A stretch of 64,000 nt of DNA, from the NCBI GenBank assembly GCA_008694505.1, contig VZDJ01000200.1, positions 127,869 through 191,868 of the forward strand, in the 5' to 3' direction. This stretch comes from Cyanoderma ruficeps. Lineage: Eukaryota > Chordata > Aves > Passeriformes > Timaliidae. Positions 52,461 through 63,053 of the stretch are shown here, one piece after another. Position 1 is the first letter of the stretch; each line of letters opens with the position of its first letter. The notes under the pieces are model-generated. The model did no database searches and was not told the DNA's origin. It saw only the letters and a list, made by a program, of their open reading frames with translations. The position numbers were made by a program, and so were the translations under genes.

Positions 52461-55171
52461 CTGGCACTGCATCAGCACTTGCAGGGCGTGGGGACCAGGA
52501 AGACACTGGCACCAGCCTGGCACCATCACACCAGCCCCACATGCCGTGTGTAAGGGCCTGGCCACAGGGCTGGCACCTGGCCGGGCACTGGCAACTGCAC
52601 CCGGAGCAGCGACACGGCGCTCCTAGCACGGGCGGGCACACAGCACACGCCTGTACCCCCGTACCCCCGCGGTTCTGCATATGCAGCCACGGCGCCTCAC
52701 ACACCAGCGCTCCACCTGCATGGGAACCGGGCACACACCCGCTGCATCCGTGACACTGCAGGCACAGCGCATGGGAACCACATCACCCGCAGCAGCACAT
52801 GGACCCACTGCACGTGTTAGGACACTGAATGTGGGACGTGCACAGCACATGGATACACACCGCACGTGCACGCAGAACACACACACACAGGTCACACGCT
52901 GCACATGACAGCACACAGAACACACACACACTGCACATGAGACAGAACTGCACACAGAACACACACTGGACATGGACCTGGCACACAGAACACACACACA
53001 CACACACGGGTCACACACTGGACATGACACACAGGACATGCACGGGTCACACTGCACATGAGACCCTGCACACGTATGGCGGTGCCTTGGGTTACCCTCA
53101 CACGCACGGCACACAGAGAAAACACACACAGAGGATGCAGTGCACATGCACTACACATATGTGACACATCTGCACACACTGCACATGCATTACTGATATG
53201 TGACACCGCCCCCGAGCCCCCCTGCTTGCAGCGTTGAGGTTCAGGCTGGGGGGTGCACCGCCAGGGTGCCCCCTGGGGCGCCGGGGGGCGCTAGGGGGTG
53301 ATGCTGGGGGTGCACTGGCCGTCCCCTACCCGCCCGGGCCCTGCAGGCTCCCTGGGCAGCGGTGGTGGTGGCAGGGCCACGTGGCAGCTCAGGCTGCCCG
53401 CGATCGTCATATGCGTGACACCCCCGCCCCCGCCTCGTCACACGCATGGCCCCCCCCCAACCATGACTCACTGTCCAGCAATGCTGGGGCCTGCAGGGAG
53501 CTGGGGGGCCCCACCTGCACCTCCCAGTGCCTCCCGGTGTGCCTCTGCTGCAGCCCTTACTCCACCTCATGCAGCCCCCAGGAATGTCCCCCCTTCCAGT
53601 TCTACTCCCACTCTCACTACTGCCTCCCCAACCTGTTATGGCTCCCCCAGTACAGCCCTGAGTACAATACCCCTCCCTCCCCCCACTACAGTCTTCCCCC
53701 AGTGCAGCTCTGCCATTCCCAGTACAAATCCCCCAACCAGTAACAGCTCCCAGTATACCTCCCACAATCCCAGTCCCATGGAGACCATCCAGTATAGTCC
53801 CCCAGCCACTTCAGCCTCCTTCCAGTTCAGTTCCACCCCCATACAGCCCACTCAGTACAGTTCCCAATATAATCTTCACACCCAGTAAGTCCCCCTTCCC
53901 AGTACAGACCTCACCTCCCCCGGACCCCCAGAGCTGCCCCAGCCCCTGGCAGGGCACAGAGGCCTGGGACCCCAGGGCGAATGGCCCATAGGTGGCACTG
54001 GAGGAATGGGGGTCCCGGGAGGGGTGGGTGGTCCTGGAAAGGGGTGGGTCCCAGTAGAATGGGGTAGGTGATCATCAGGGTGGAGGGGTCCCACGAGGGT
54101 CCCGGCAGGACGGGGATTCCAGAGTGGGTCCAGGAGGACGGACGTCCCAGCAATAGGGTGTGGGGATCCTATGAGAGTGTGGTGGTCCAACAGCACTGAG
54201 GAGGAGTTCAGGAGGAGGGGGTTCCTCAGGAGGGTCTGCAGAATGGTGGGGGTTCCCGCAGTATGAAGACAGATCCCCGTGGGGTGGGCGTTCCATGAAG
54301 ATGTGGAGGCAGAGAGAGTGCCCCATGAAGAAGGGGTCCCCAGGAGGGTGGGGGTCCCAGAGGGGAGGGGGTCCCAGGGCTCAGTGCCCCCCTCCAAATG
54401 CTTGGGGCCGCACCTGGGGCTACAATTTCCCGTGGGGGGGGCCCAGCCCTGGCGTCCCCCCACTCCCCTCCCTCACTGGCCACACTTGTCCCACCCTTTC
54501 CTGCGCCTGAGTCACCCCCGGCACCTTCCGGGTGTCGGGGCGTCCTGCTCGATCGCAGCCTCGGACCGAGCCGGGTCCTCTCGGGGGATCTCTCGGGGAT
54601 CCGTTCGCCTGTCCCCTGGAGGGGGGCGCTGTCGGGTTGTCGGTCGTGGGATGTACTCCTCGCGGTTCTCTGTCTACTCTGGGGGCATCCCACTCCCGTG
54701 GGGTCCGTCTGTCTGCTGGGATGTTCGTCTGTCCTTCCAGATGTCTGGCTGTACGTCAGGACACTTCTGGCTGTTGGGGTGTATGTCCATTTTCCCGGTG
54801 TCCATTTATTGGGTTGTCTGTCTGTCCATGGGAGTCTCCCCTTACCCATAGGGATCTCCATCTGTACCTAGGGGTGTCTGTCTATCCTCTGGGTGGCTGT
54901 CTGCCCATTGGGGTGTCCATCTACCTCATGTGGTGTCCATGTGTGCATTGGTGTGTCTCTCTGTCCTTCTGGGTGGCTGTCTATCGGGGTGTCTACTTGT
55001 CCTTCTGGGTGTCTGTTGGGGCATCCATCGGTCCTTCTGGGTATTAATCTGTCTACTGGGGTGTCCTTGACCTCCCTCGTGGCTCTCCACCCTTTGCAAC
55101 CATCTCATGGTGTCTTCCCATCCACAGGTCCATCTGGCCATCCATCCATCCATCTCCACAGCCCCAACGGC
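52461..55171. repeat. AEBP1-CAPG divergent intergenic region with several repeat blocks
   Basis: About 52790-53210 is CA-rich (ACACAGAACACACACAC variants). About 53560-53890 holds units around CCCAGTACAGCCC. About 54640-55090 holds units around GTGTCTGTCTGTCCTTCTGG. A CCATCTCCACAG acceptor ends at 55160 and would join an upstream noncoding CAPG exon that I could not place. No protein homology in the open frames. Confidence 0.65.
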
Positions 55172-57953
55172 ATGTACACTGCTGTCCCCAAAAAGTGCCC
55201 CCTCCCCACTCGCCCTCGATTGCTCACATCTGACCCCACCTTCTGCCGCACAGTGGTTCCCCTTTTGACCCTGGTGCCACCAGCCTGGGGCTGCATGTCT
55301 GGCAGGTAGAGCAGCTGCGGCCAGTGGAGGTCCCTAAGACCACCCTGGGCATTTTCTTCTCAGGGGACGCATACCTGGTGCTGCACAACGGGACAGAGGA
55401 GCAGGCCCACTTCCACCTGTGGATGGGTGAGCATGGGGCGGGGATGGAGGGGTTGTGTGATGGCGCAGGGGAAGGTGGGGTCGGGTGCTCACCTGGCTCC
55501 CACGGGCCAGGACTCCTTACAGGATGAGCAGGGCGCCTGCGCCCTCCTCTGCACCCAGCTGAGCTCTCTGCTGGGTGAGCACCCTGTCACACACTGCGAG
55601 GTGCAGGGCAAGGAGTCTGACCTCTTCATGGACTACTTCCCCTGTGGCCTCACCTGCCAGGTATGAGGGGTCCTCAGGGGTGCTCGGGTTGTTCCCAGCA
55701 TTCCAACCAGGCTCCCAGCACCCCAGATGGGTGCCCAGTGTCACTGCTGGGCTCTCTGCACCCTCAGCACTCTGCTCTGTCCTTGCTGAGCACAATGACC
55801 CTCCCGGGGTGCTGGGCACCCCCAGAAGGTGCTCAGCATCCCTGCTGGGTGCTCATGTCTCTGTTGGTGCTTGTCAACACCACTGGGTGCTCAGCACCCC
55901 TCTTGGAAGTTGGACACCTCCACCAGACACTCGGCACTCCCACTGGGTGCTGGGCACCCCATCATGGGCTCAGCACAGTCATGGGGTGCTCAGCATCCCC
56001 TACAGCTGCTCAGTATCTGTGCTGGGTGGGTGTCACCCCCATTTGGTGCTGAGTCCCTCCCCTGTGCCGGCACGAGGGTAGCATGGCCTCGGCCTTTAAG
56101 CACACCCACCCTGGCCCCAACCCTGCACCCAAACTGTACCGGGTGAAGGGCAAGAGGAAGATCCGGGTGAGCCAGCGGGGCTCGTCCTGGGCCAGCTTCA
56201 ACCCTGGCGACTGCTTCCTCCTCGACCTGGGACAGGTGGGCGGAGGGCACCTGTACCCACTGTCCAACTCCTTATCCCCCCTGCTGCCACGCCTGGCCCC
56301 CAGACCCTTCTCACCAGTTGTGAGGCAAAGTGCAACATGTCTTGTGTGCTCCTCTATCCTCTGGGGCATCCATCAGCTCAATGGCATGTCTCTTTCCTTT
56401 GGGGCACCTGTCTCTCCACAGGAATGTCTGTCTGTCCTTCCAGTGGCCACTGGGACATTTCCCTATCCATAGGGGTGTCTGTCTGTCCATTAGAGTGCCC
56501 GTCTTCTTGTCATGGCATCTCCCTGGACCAGCTTTAACCCCAGTGGCCGCTCCATCCGCAGTCTGGTCAAGGTGGATTGAGGGGGGCAGTTCCATTCCCT
56601 GCCCCCAGACCCTATTTGTCTGGTGTGGGGCCTGGAGCAATGTCCTGGGGCACAGCAGGGTGCAGGAGCTGGCCGCTGCCATCTGGGGCAGTGAGTGGGG
56701 TGGGAAAGCGCGCTTGGAGGTTGTGGCTGATGGCAAGGAGTTAGCTGAGATGGTCCAGGTATGTCCCCACTGGGCAGAGAGGGGGGATCTGGGTGTCCCT
56801 AGGGTTCCTCCATGAACACCCATCTCATCCCCCAGCAGGTGCTGGGCCCCAAGCCTGCCTTGCAGGAGGGCAGCCCTGAGGAGGACATGGTGGCTGATCA
56901 CAGCAACATAGGGGCAGCCGTCCTCTACAAGGTAAGGACATGGTGGGACACCAAGATGGCACCAGGGCTGGGCATACCTAAGTGTCACCATGGCAGGCAC
57001 AGGAGGTGTATGAGGCTGGGAACAGCCAGGGGACACCATGATGGCCCCCAGGAGCACATGAGGTTGGACATGGCCCAGGGACCCTCTGGTGACCTTTAGG
57101 AAAGCCACACGGAGCTGAGCATGGCCAGGGGACAGACACTGCAATGGCCCCAGGAGATACCACAGGGGCCCTGGAGCAGGCGAGGATGGGGAATGCCAGA
57201 GTGGCTGGGTGGGAGGGAGAGAACATGGGCTGGACAGGCCCCCGGTGACTCCACAGTGATGTCCCCTCCATGGGCAGGTGTCGGATGCAACAGGGTACAC
57301 GGACCTGACCCAGGTGGCCGCCAGCAGCCCTTTCAGCCAGAGCCTGCTCTGCCCTGATGACTGCTTCGTGCTGGACAATGGTGCTGGTGGGATGGTCTTC
57401 GTCTAGAAAGGTGACCACGGGTGAGGATACACGGTGACATGGAGACAGGGAGTGTCCCCAGAGCGGCTCTGACATCCCCCTCTGCAGGGTGCAAGGCCAA
57501 CGAGCAGAAGTGCCAGGCAGCTCTCAGGGTGGCTGAGGAGGTGACTGCCCACATGGGCCACCCGTCCCAGACACAGGTGGGTGCAAGTGCTGAAGGGTGC
57601 CCAGGGCCTGGCATGGGAGGCATCACCCCGTCTCAATCCCTGTCCCCGATCTGTCCCTGTCTCCACAGGTGGAAATCCTGCCCCAGGGCCACGAGACACC
57701 CTTCTTCAAGCAGTTCTTCGCCAGCTGGAAATCAGCAGCAGGTGCTCATGGGGCAGTTCCTAACCCAGAGTGTGACCAGGCTTGTGCCAGCTGTGCCAAC
57801 TCCCAGCAATGGCTGCACTCTGTTCAGCTGTCCCTGTTACTGTGCCATCCCTGTCCCTTTGCCCATTCCCTCCCCATGCTGCTGGCATTCACATCCTTCT
57901 GCATCACATCCTTGCTATCCCATACCAAGCCCATGCCATCTCTACTGCTGTGA
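55172..57953 (+). CDS. CAPG: Macrophage-capping-protein-like gene (gelsolin family), disrupted
   Basis: Relatives cap actin barbed ends under Ca2+/phosphoinositide control. Nine exons align over 346 codons with human CAPG (348 aa): 55172-55194, 55254-55426, 55506-55660, 56077-56235, 56609-56758, 56839-56931, 57278-57410, 57488-57576 and 57669 onward. Gelsolin repeats are visible: [28 protein letters not shown] and DEQGACALL (domain 1); [14 protein letters not shown] (domain 2); DDCFVLDNG and [11 protein letters not shown] (domain 3). Three oddities appear. Exon 3 has no AG in the frame-required acceptor position (GG at 55504-55505). An in-frame TAG at 57404-57406 (codon 294) replaces the Trp of the IYIWKG motif. 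The usual stop after the terminal WK is absent, so the frame runs 73 codons further to 57953. It is either a decaying gene, a truncated product of about 293 aa, or base errors. The start ATG (MYTAVP) matches human. Confidence 0.8.
55700..56050. repeat. Near-palindromic GGGTGCTCAGCACCC array in CAPG intron 3
   Basis: Variants of GGGTGCTCAGCACCCC and GGGTGCTGGGCACCCC recur about eight times, each nearly self-complementary. They fill the intron between the exons at 55506-55660 and 56077-56235. Confidence 0.75.
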
Positions 57954-58560
57954 TATCCCTGTGCCTTTGCCCACACTATGTGCCAGGCTCATCTCCATGC
58001 CATCCCCAAGCCCCCTCGTCATCCTTATCCCTGTGCCATTCCCATGCCAACACCATACCCCAGCTCCTGCCATCTTCCTCTCCATGCCAGTCATTCACCT
58101 CCTTGTGCCATGCCCCTGTCCACCCCATCCCCAAGCCTATGTCAGGGCTATCCCAGTGCACAACAATGCCCTGTCATCCCTGTGGCTTTGTCCACCTCAT
58201 GCACACGTCACCCCTGTCTGTCCCTTTGCCATTCTCATGCCAATGGCACTTCCTTCCCCATTCCCATGCCCATACCATCTCCAAGCCCATGCCATGTCCT
58301 TTCTGTGACAACTCCATCCCCATACCATCCCAATCTCCTCACCATACCCAAACCCATGCCATCCTTGCCCCTGTGCCATCCCATCATCCCAATTCCTTTG
58401 CCCACAGCCATGCCAAGTCACCGCCCCCCACACTGCTGCCAGTTTGCCACCTACATGCCCTCGCCACCTTCTTTCATGTGCCTGTGCCACACTGTGCCCA
58501 CCCCATGCCCACACTGCCTGTGCCCACACATCTACCCCTGTGCCCAGGTGCTGGTGAACA
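57800..58560. repeat. CCATGCCATCCCC array downstream of CAPG
   Basis: C/T-rich units built on CCATGCCATCCCC and CCTTTGCCCAT extend from the end of the CAPG frame. They underlie long Pro/His/Cys-rich frames of no homology. The predicted CAPG tail beyond Lys (57732-57950) reads into this repeat. Confidence 0.75.
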
Positions 58561-59221
58561 GAGTGCCATGTCCTGATGGGTGTGGTACCAGCCCTGGGTG
58601 TGGTACCAGCCCTGGGGATGGGGAGGCATGAGGGGACTCAGACAGGACAGGGAAGTGTCTCCAGCACCCTGGTGTGATGCCATCCCACATGGCACACAGC
58701 AGGGCCACCTGTGTCACCAGTTCTCTGCCCAATGGAGTGAATGGCCATAGCTACACGATGTCCCCAGGTCCCTGTGTAAGCACCTGACCTTGTTTGTTTG
58801 GGAAGGGTGGGAGATGATCTGTGGCACCCATATGGCTGCCACCATGAGTCCCCCATGTCCCCATATCCCTCATGTCTGCCAATCTCTACTGTACCTCCAT
58901 GTCCACCCTCTGCTCTCTCCACAGTCCCTGCACCCCCAATAATCACCAGTGTTCTCAAACGACCAGCCAAATCCACAAAGCCCCTCTCCACCCTGGGGCC
59001 ACCCAGATACCAGGACCCCAACCACTGCAGGCTCCTTCCTCCCTCATTAGACCCAGATAATTAGTGTTGAGACTAATCATGTCCCCAGTTACCCCCTCCT
59101 TGGCCTCTGCTCACGACAACCTGGTGCGATGAGATGTCTGGCATTATGGACATCAAACCCTTGGCATTTCTCTCCAATTCCCATCAGGATCCTGCTACAT
59201 CCATCATCAAAGAAAAGCCCT
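58561..59221. other. CAPG-DBNL convergent intergenic region
   Basis: Unique sequence between the repeat downstream of CAPG and the DBNL poly(A) signal. No convincing CAPG poly(A) signal was found; the nearest plus-strand AATAAA is far away at 59708-59713, inside the DBNL UTR. Confidence 0.5.
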
Positions 59222-59227
59222 TTTATT
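59222..59227 (-). terminator. DBNL: DBNL poly(A) signal
   Basis: TTTATT on the plus strand (AATAAA on the minus), about 900 nt beyond the DBNL stop. The interval 59228-60123 would be 3' UTR; it has no competing minus-strand exon. Confidence 0.6.
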
Positions 59228-60123
59228 GTAGCTGGGGAGGGCCCAGGGGGAGCAAGGAGAAGAAGGAGCTCGGGGGAGGGACTCAGAGAAGCCACCATGT
59301 CTCCCAACACCTGCAGGAGGGGTGGGTAAGCTGGGACCCCCCTGATGCCCCAACTCTCTCTCCTTCTATTCCTGAAGTGACACCAGGGCGGGAAACTCCG
59401 TGTGCGGGAGGTGCTGGGCTGGGCTTTTCCTTGTTCACAGTGAGTTTGGGGGGGTGGGGAGGGGGGTCCCACACACTTGGCCGGGCTGGATCTGCACTGC
59501 AGGGGAGGTTATTCACTCCCAATTCAAATCCCCAGAGGTGTTTGGGGTGAGGGAAGGGAACAGTGGGGAGGGCAGGGAGGAAAACACAGGATCACGTGGC
59601 GAGCTCAGTGTGCTCAGGGTGGTGGGGGACAGAGCCAGGATTCACCTCTCATGGTCATGTCAGACCCTGTGGGATTCCAAAATTACTCTGATGAGCTTTT
59701 CAAGTAAAATAAAATTGGGAAAGTGGCTTCTCCAGTGTGGCTGCAGCAGGTCCAAGGTCACGGGTGGGAGGGAGGACATAGGGGAGGTAATCTATTCCCT
59801 GAAAATTCCTGTGAGGGATTTGTCGCACCCTCCTTCTCACTCCAAAGCCAAGGGAGGAGGGGAAGACCAGCATTGCAGGCTCAGGGTGGGATGGGACCCT
59901 TCTTTCACCCACCCAAGGGCAGCTATGGGGGACAGGGGGGCAGCACCTGGGGAGGCCCCCCTGCCAAGGGACTGGGGAATGGCACTTCACTGAGAGAGAA
60001 AAAAATAGAGAAGAAGAAAAAGCCACATGTCATTTGGAAGAATCAGGCAGGACCTGAGTGGTCTCAGGGGTCTGGAGCAGTCCCAGGGGTCTGGAGCCCC
60101 CCATCAGCCCCCCACCAGTTCCC

Positions 60124-63053
60124 CTACTCTATCAGTTCCACGTAGTTGGCAGGGAACATCCCAAAGTGGCCGTCGGGGCCGTAGCCGCGCCACCAGCCCT
60201 CATCGATCATCTCGATGTTGGTGATGATGTTCTCAGGATCAAAGGAGATCTCGGTGTCATCAGCTGCAGTGGGAGAGAGAGGGGAGGGGGGTCAGACCAC
60301 CTGAACTACCCCAGCTCTGGGGGTCCCAAGATAAGAGGGTCGTGGAGCTGCTGGAATGAGTCCAGAGATGGTCATGGAGGTGCTCCAAAGGCTGGAGCCC
60401 CTCTGCTCTGGAGACACACTGGGAGAACTGGGAATGTCCAGCCTGGAGCAGAGAAAGTTCCAGGGAGACCTTGGGGCCCTTCCAGTGCCTAAAGGGTCTC
60501 CAAGAGAGCTGGAGAGGGACTTGGGACAAGGGCAGCGGCTCTGTGGGTCTCACCAGCCTGGTAGTCATACAGTGCCCGGGCACAGAGCCCCTTTCCCGCC
60601 AGGTCCAGTGGCTCCTGGTACTCCACCCTGTAGTCATATTTGGCATCATCAACTTGTTCCTTTAGGAAGGAGAGAAGAGCAGGAATTACCAGGAGAACAG
60701 TGGGAGGGAAGAAAAACAACCATGTCCAGTGCCCAGAAATGTCCATCAACCCCCTGAGGCTTGGAGACCTGTGTGCTGGAGGTTCCAAGTGCCCTCTGGA
60801 ATAAAATGTGGGCTCCAGAGAAGTTGTGCCATGTGTCTGCCACAGCAGCAACACAGCTCTTAGCCAAAGTGCCAAGGTGGCCACGTCTCCACCTAGCTCA
60901 ACACCAATCCCTGTCCCTTGGGATCCCTGCTGCAGACAGAGGCTCATCTCCCAACAGATAAAACTCCAGCTTCTGAAGCATTTCTGCCAGAGCCTGAGCT
61001 GGCTGTGGTCTGCTTTCCCCAGGAAAGGCTGAGGGGATCATTGAGCCCATCTCCTCTGGAATCCTTTGGAACCTGCTGGACGCTTCCAGACAAATTCCAG
61101 AATGAGAAAATGTTTGGAATCCTGATGGTTTGGTGAGCACAGAAGAAACCAGAGGGGCCCCATATCTCCTAGGGCAACACAGCAGCGTAGCACAACCCCA
61201 CGATGAGCCACTGGAGGATCTTAGGGTGCACCAAGAATAGCTGGGATTGCCAACTCCACTGGGACCAGATGTGCTCACAAGCAGGAGAAGGAGGTGAAAG
61301 GGCTTTGGAAGAGGCTGATGGATCCTCTCCCCTCACTGGTTCTGGGATGTGGCACTGATAGCAGCTGGGGCGGCCCTGGGGTGCAGGATGGGTGTCAGGG
61401 TGCCAGTGTCTCCCACTAGGAGCACTGGGAAGGGGCATAGCAGCACCCCTTTGCCACACGGGTGCATCCTGAGTACATCTGAGCTCTGGGGTTTTGCTGT
61501 TTGCTACAATTTTAGCTCAAAAAAAGTGTTCCAGGCTCATCCTGGGGATGGGACAAGCCATGCTCTCGCACGCAGATACAGCCCCGATGGTGTCCCCTGC
61601 CCCCCAGACTCACCTGGGGTGGCTCCTCGTAGATGGCCGAGGGCTCTGGAGGCTCCTCATACAGATTGTCTTCCATGTGGGACCCTGGGACACCAGAATT
61701 GTATCCAGAGTCTTGTCCTGACAAGAAACAAGGGATCTGTGGCCAAAAACATGCTGTCCCCTCATCTGACTCCTGCCCCAGACTGGAGTGACACCACATT
61801 CCTGCTTATGAGCTGGGTGTCGCCTGGGTCTCCTGTCCAGTCGAGGGATGGAGCACACACAGACCATGGGATGGAGCAGGCAGGAAGCATGGGATGGAGT
61901 GAGCAGGGGTTTAGGGAGCACAGGAAAGGACAAAGGAGAGATCTATCTCTGATACGGAAGGGATAAGGACAAAGAAGGGATAAACTTGCTCAAGATGAAA
62001 AAATTCCCATGGAGGGGAAGGGCTGGAGCAGAGCTCCAGGCCAAGAGCAGCATCTAGTGGTGACATGGTGTGGGGATAGCAGAGCTGGATCCCGGCCCCA
62101 GAACACCCCTGGTTCCCTGTCCATGGCAGGGGAGGTGGAAATAGATGGTCTCTGAGACCCCGTCCAAACCAAACCAATCTGTGATTCCATGATTCAGGGA
62201 CAAGGGCAGCCCTTGGTGCCACCTTCAGCACATGGGGAGACCTCTGGGCACAGCCAGCCCTTCTCTGGAATCTCTTCCTCCCCCAAGGCCACTGGGAAGT
62301 TGGTTGGGCAGGGACACCTTCCACTGTGCCAGGCTGCTCCAACCCCAGTCCAGCCTGGCCTTCCAGGGATCCTGGGGCAGCCACAGCTTCTTTGGGCAAC
62401 CTGTACCAGGGCCTCCCCACCCTGACAGCGAAGGATTCCTTACCAATATCCCATCTAACCCTGCCCTCTGGCAGTGGGAAGCCAGTCCCTCTTATCCTGT
62501 CACTCCGTGCCCATGCACTTTACTGTGACAAGGAAACAACCAAGTCTAACTCTGGAGCAGGGAAACGCCCGCACAGGGATGGAACCACCTCAGCTGGGCC
62601 TTGGGGTATTTTGGAAAAGTCCAAGCTTGATTGTCAAACCCTGTGGCAGGTCTGGAGGAAGGTGGCGGGTATGCAGAGCCAAATTCCAGCCTGAATTCCA
62701 GCAGGAGATAGATATCCTCATCCCCCAGGCACTGAGCCTTTGGCAGAAGACAGGCAGGAACCATCCTCATCCTCAGCATCACACTCAGCTCACATTGTCT
62801 CAGCCCTGGCTGGAGACAAAGCCCAGGGGAAAACCAAACGAATGGAATCTTCAAGCCCAGCCTCAAAATGCCCAATTTTGAGAGATCTAGTTGGAAAGAC
62901 AAGGAGAAAAGCTTTGGAGAGTGGAGGGAGCCAAGCACATACCTGCTGCAGGTACTGGGGAGGCCGGCGGGGACCCCCAAACATCCCGACTGGAGGAGGC
63001 AAGACTGGGCACAGAGTTCATCTCCTTCTGCAGGAATGGGCTGCGGAGCTTCC
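60124..63053 (-). CDS. DBNL: Drebrin-like protein (mAbp1/HIP-55), C-terminal exons
   Basis: F-actin-binding adaptor linking the cortical cytoskeleton to endocytosis and receptor signalling. Four exons are inside the window, 5' to 3': 62943-63053, 61614-61717, 60554-60659 and 60124-60263, with matching phases. Earlier exons (ADF-homology domain, coiled coil) lie beyond 64000. The proline-rich linker begins [14 protein letters not shown], like the mammalian [12 protein letters not shown]. It is followed by two tyrosine motifs, [19 protein letters not shown], recalling the SH2-binding tyrosines of the human protein. The SH3 domain runs from [19 protein letters not shown] through [20 protein letters not shown] to a terminal VELIE. 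The [10 protein letters not shown] stretch separates it from cortactin and HCLS1. Introns contain CR1 pieces at 60330-60553 and 62160-62545. Confidence 0.95.
60330..60553 (+). mobile_element. CR1 body fragment in DBNL last intron
   Basis: Forward CR1 body: GGTGCTCCAAAGGCTGGAGC, CCCTCTGCTCTGGAGACA, CCAGCCTGGAGCAGAGAAAG and GAGACCTTGGGGCCCTTCCA. It abuts the donor side of the SH3 exon (60554). Confidence 0.75.
60660..61613. other. DBNL intron between linker and SH3 exons
   Basis: Unique sequence with no recognisable exon or repeat of note. Confidence 0.5.
62160..62545 (-). mobile_element. CR1 fragment in DBNL intron
   Basis: Starts with CTGTGATTCCATGATTCAG, then GGGACACCTTCCACTGTGCC, AGGCTGCTCCAACCCCAGTCC, CAGCCACAGCTTCTTTGGGC and AATATCCCATCTAACCCTGC: a CR1 tail in complement orientation. 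Confidence 0.85.

Noticed and set aside
55561..55578. GTGAGC within CAPG exon 3 as a splice donor
   Set aside because: The protein reads continuously through it ([14 protein letters not shown]), matching human CAPG.
56836..56838. CAG immediately before CAPG exon 6 as coding
   Set aside because: A tandem acceptor (CAGCAG) allows either start; the downstream choice at 56839 matches the human protein length, so the extra Gln is not assumed.
57421..58308. 295-codon plus-strand frame overlapping the CAPG 3' end
   Set aside because: It is out of frame with the CAPG exons and extends through the CCATGCCATCCCC repeat.
59708..59713. AATAAA on the plus strand as the CAPG poly(A) signal
   Set aside because: It is about 1.75 kb past the CAPG frame and inside the DBNL 3' UTR; no evidence connects it to CAPG.
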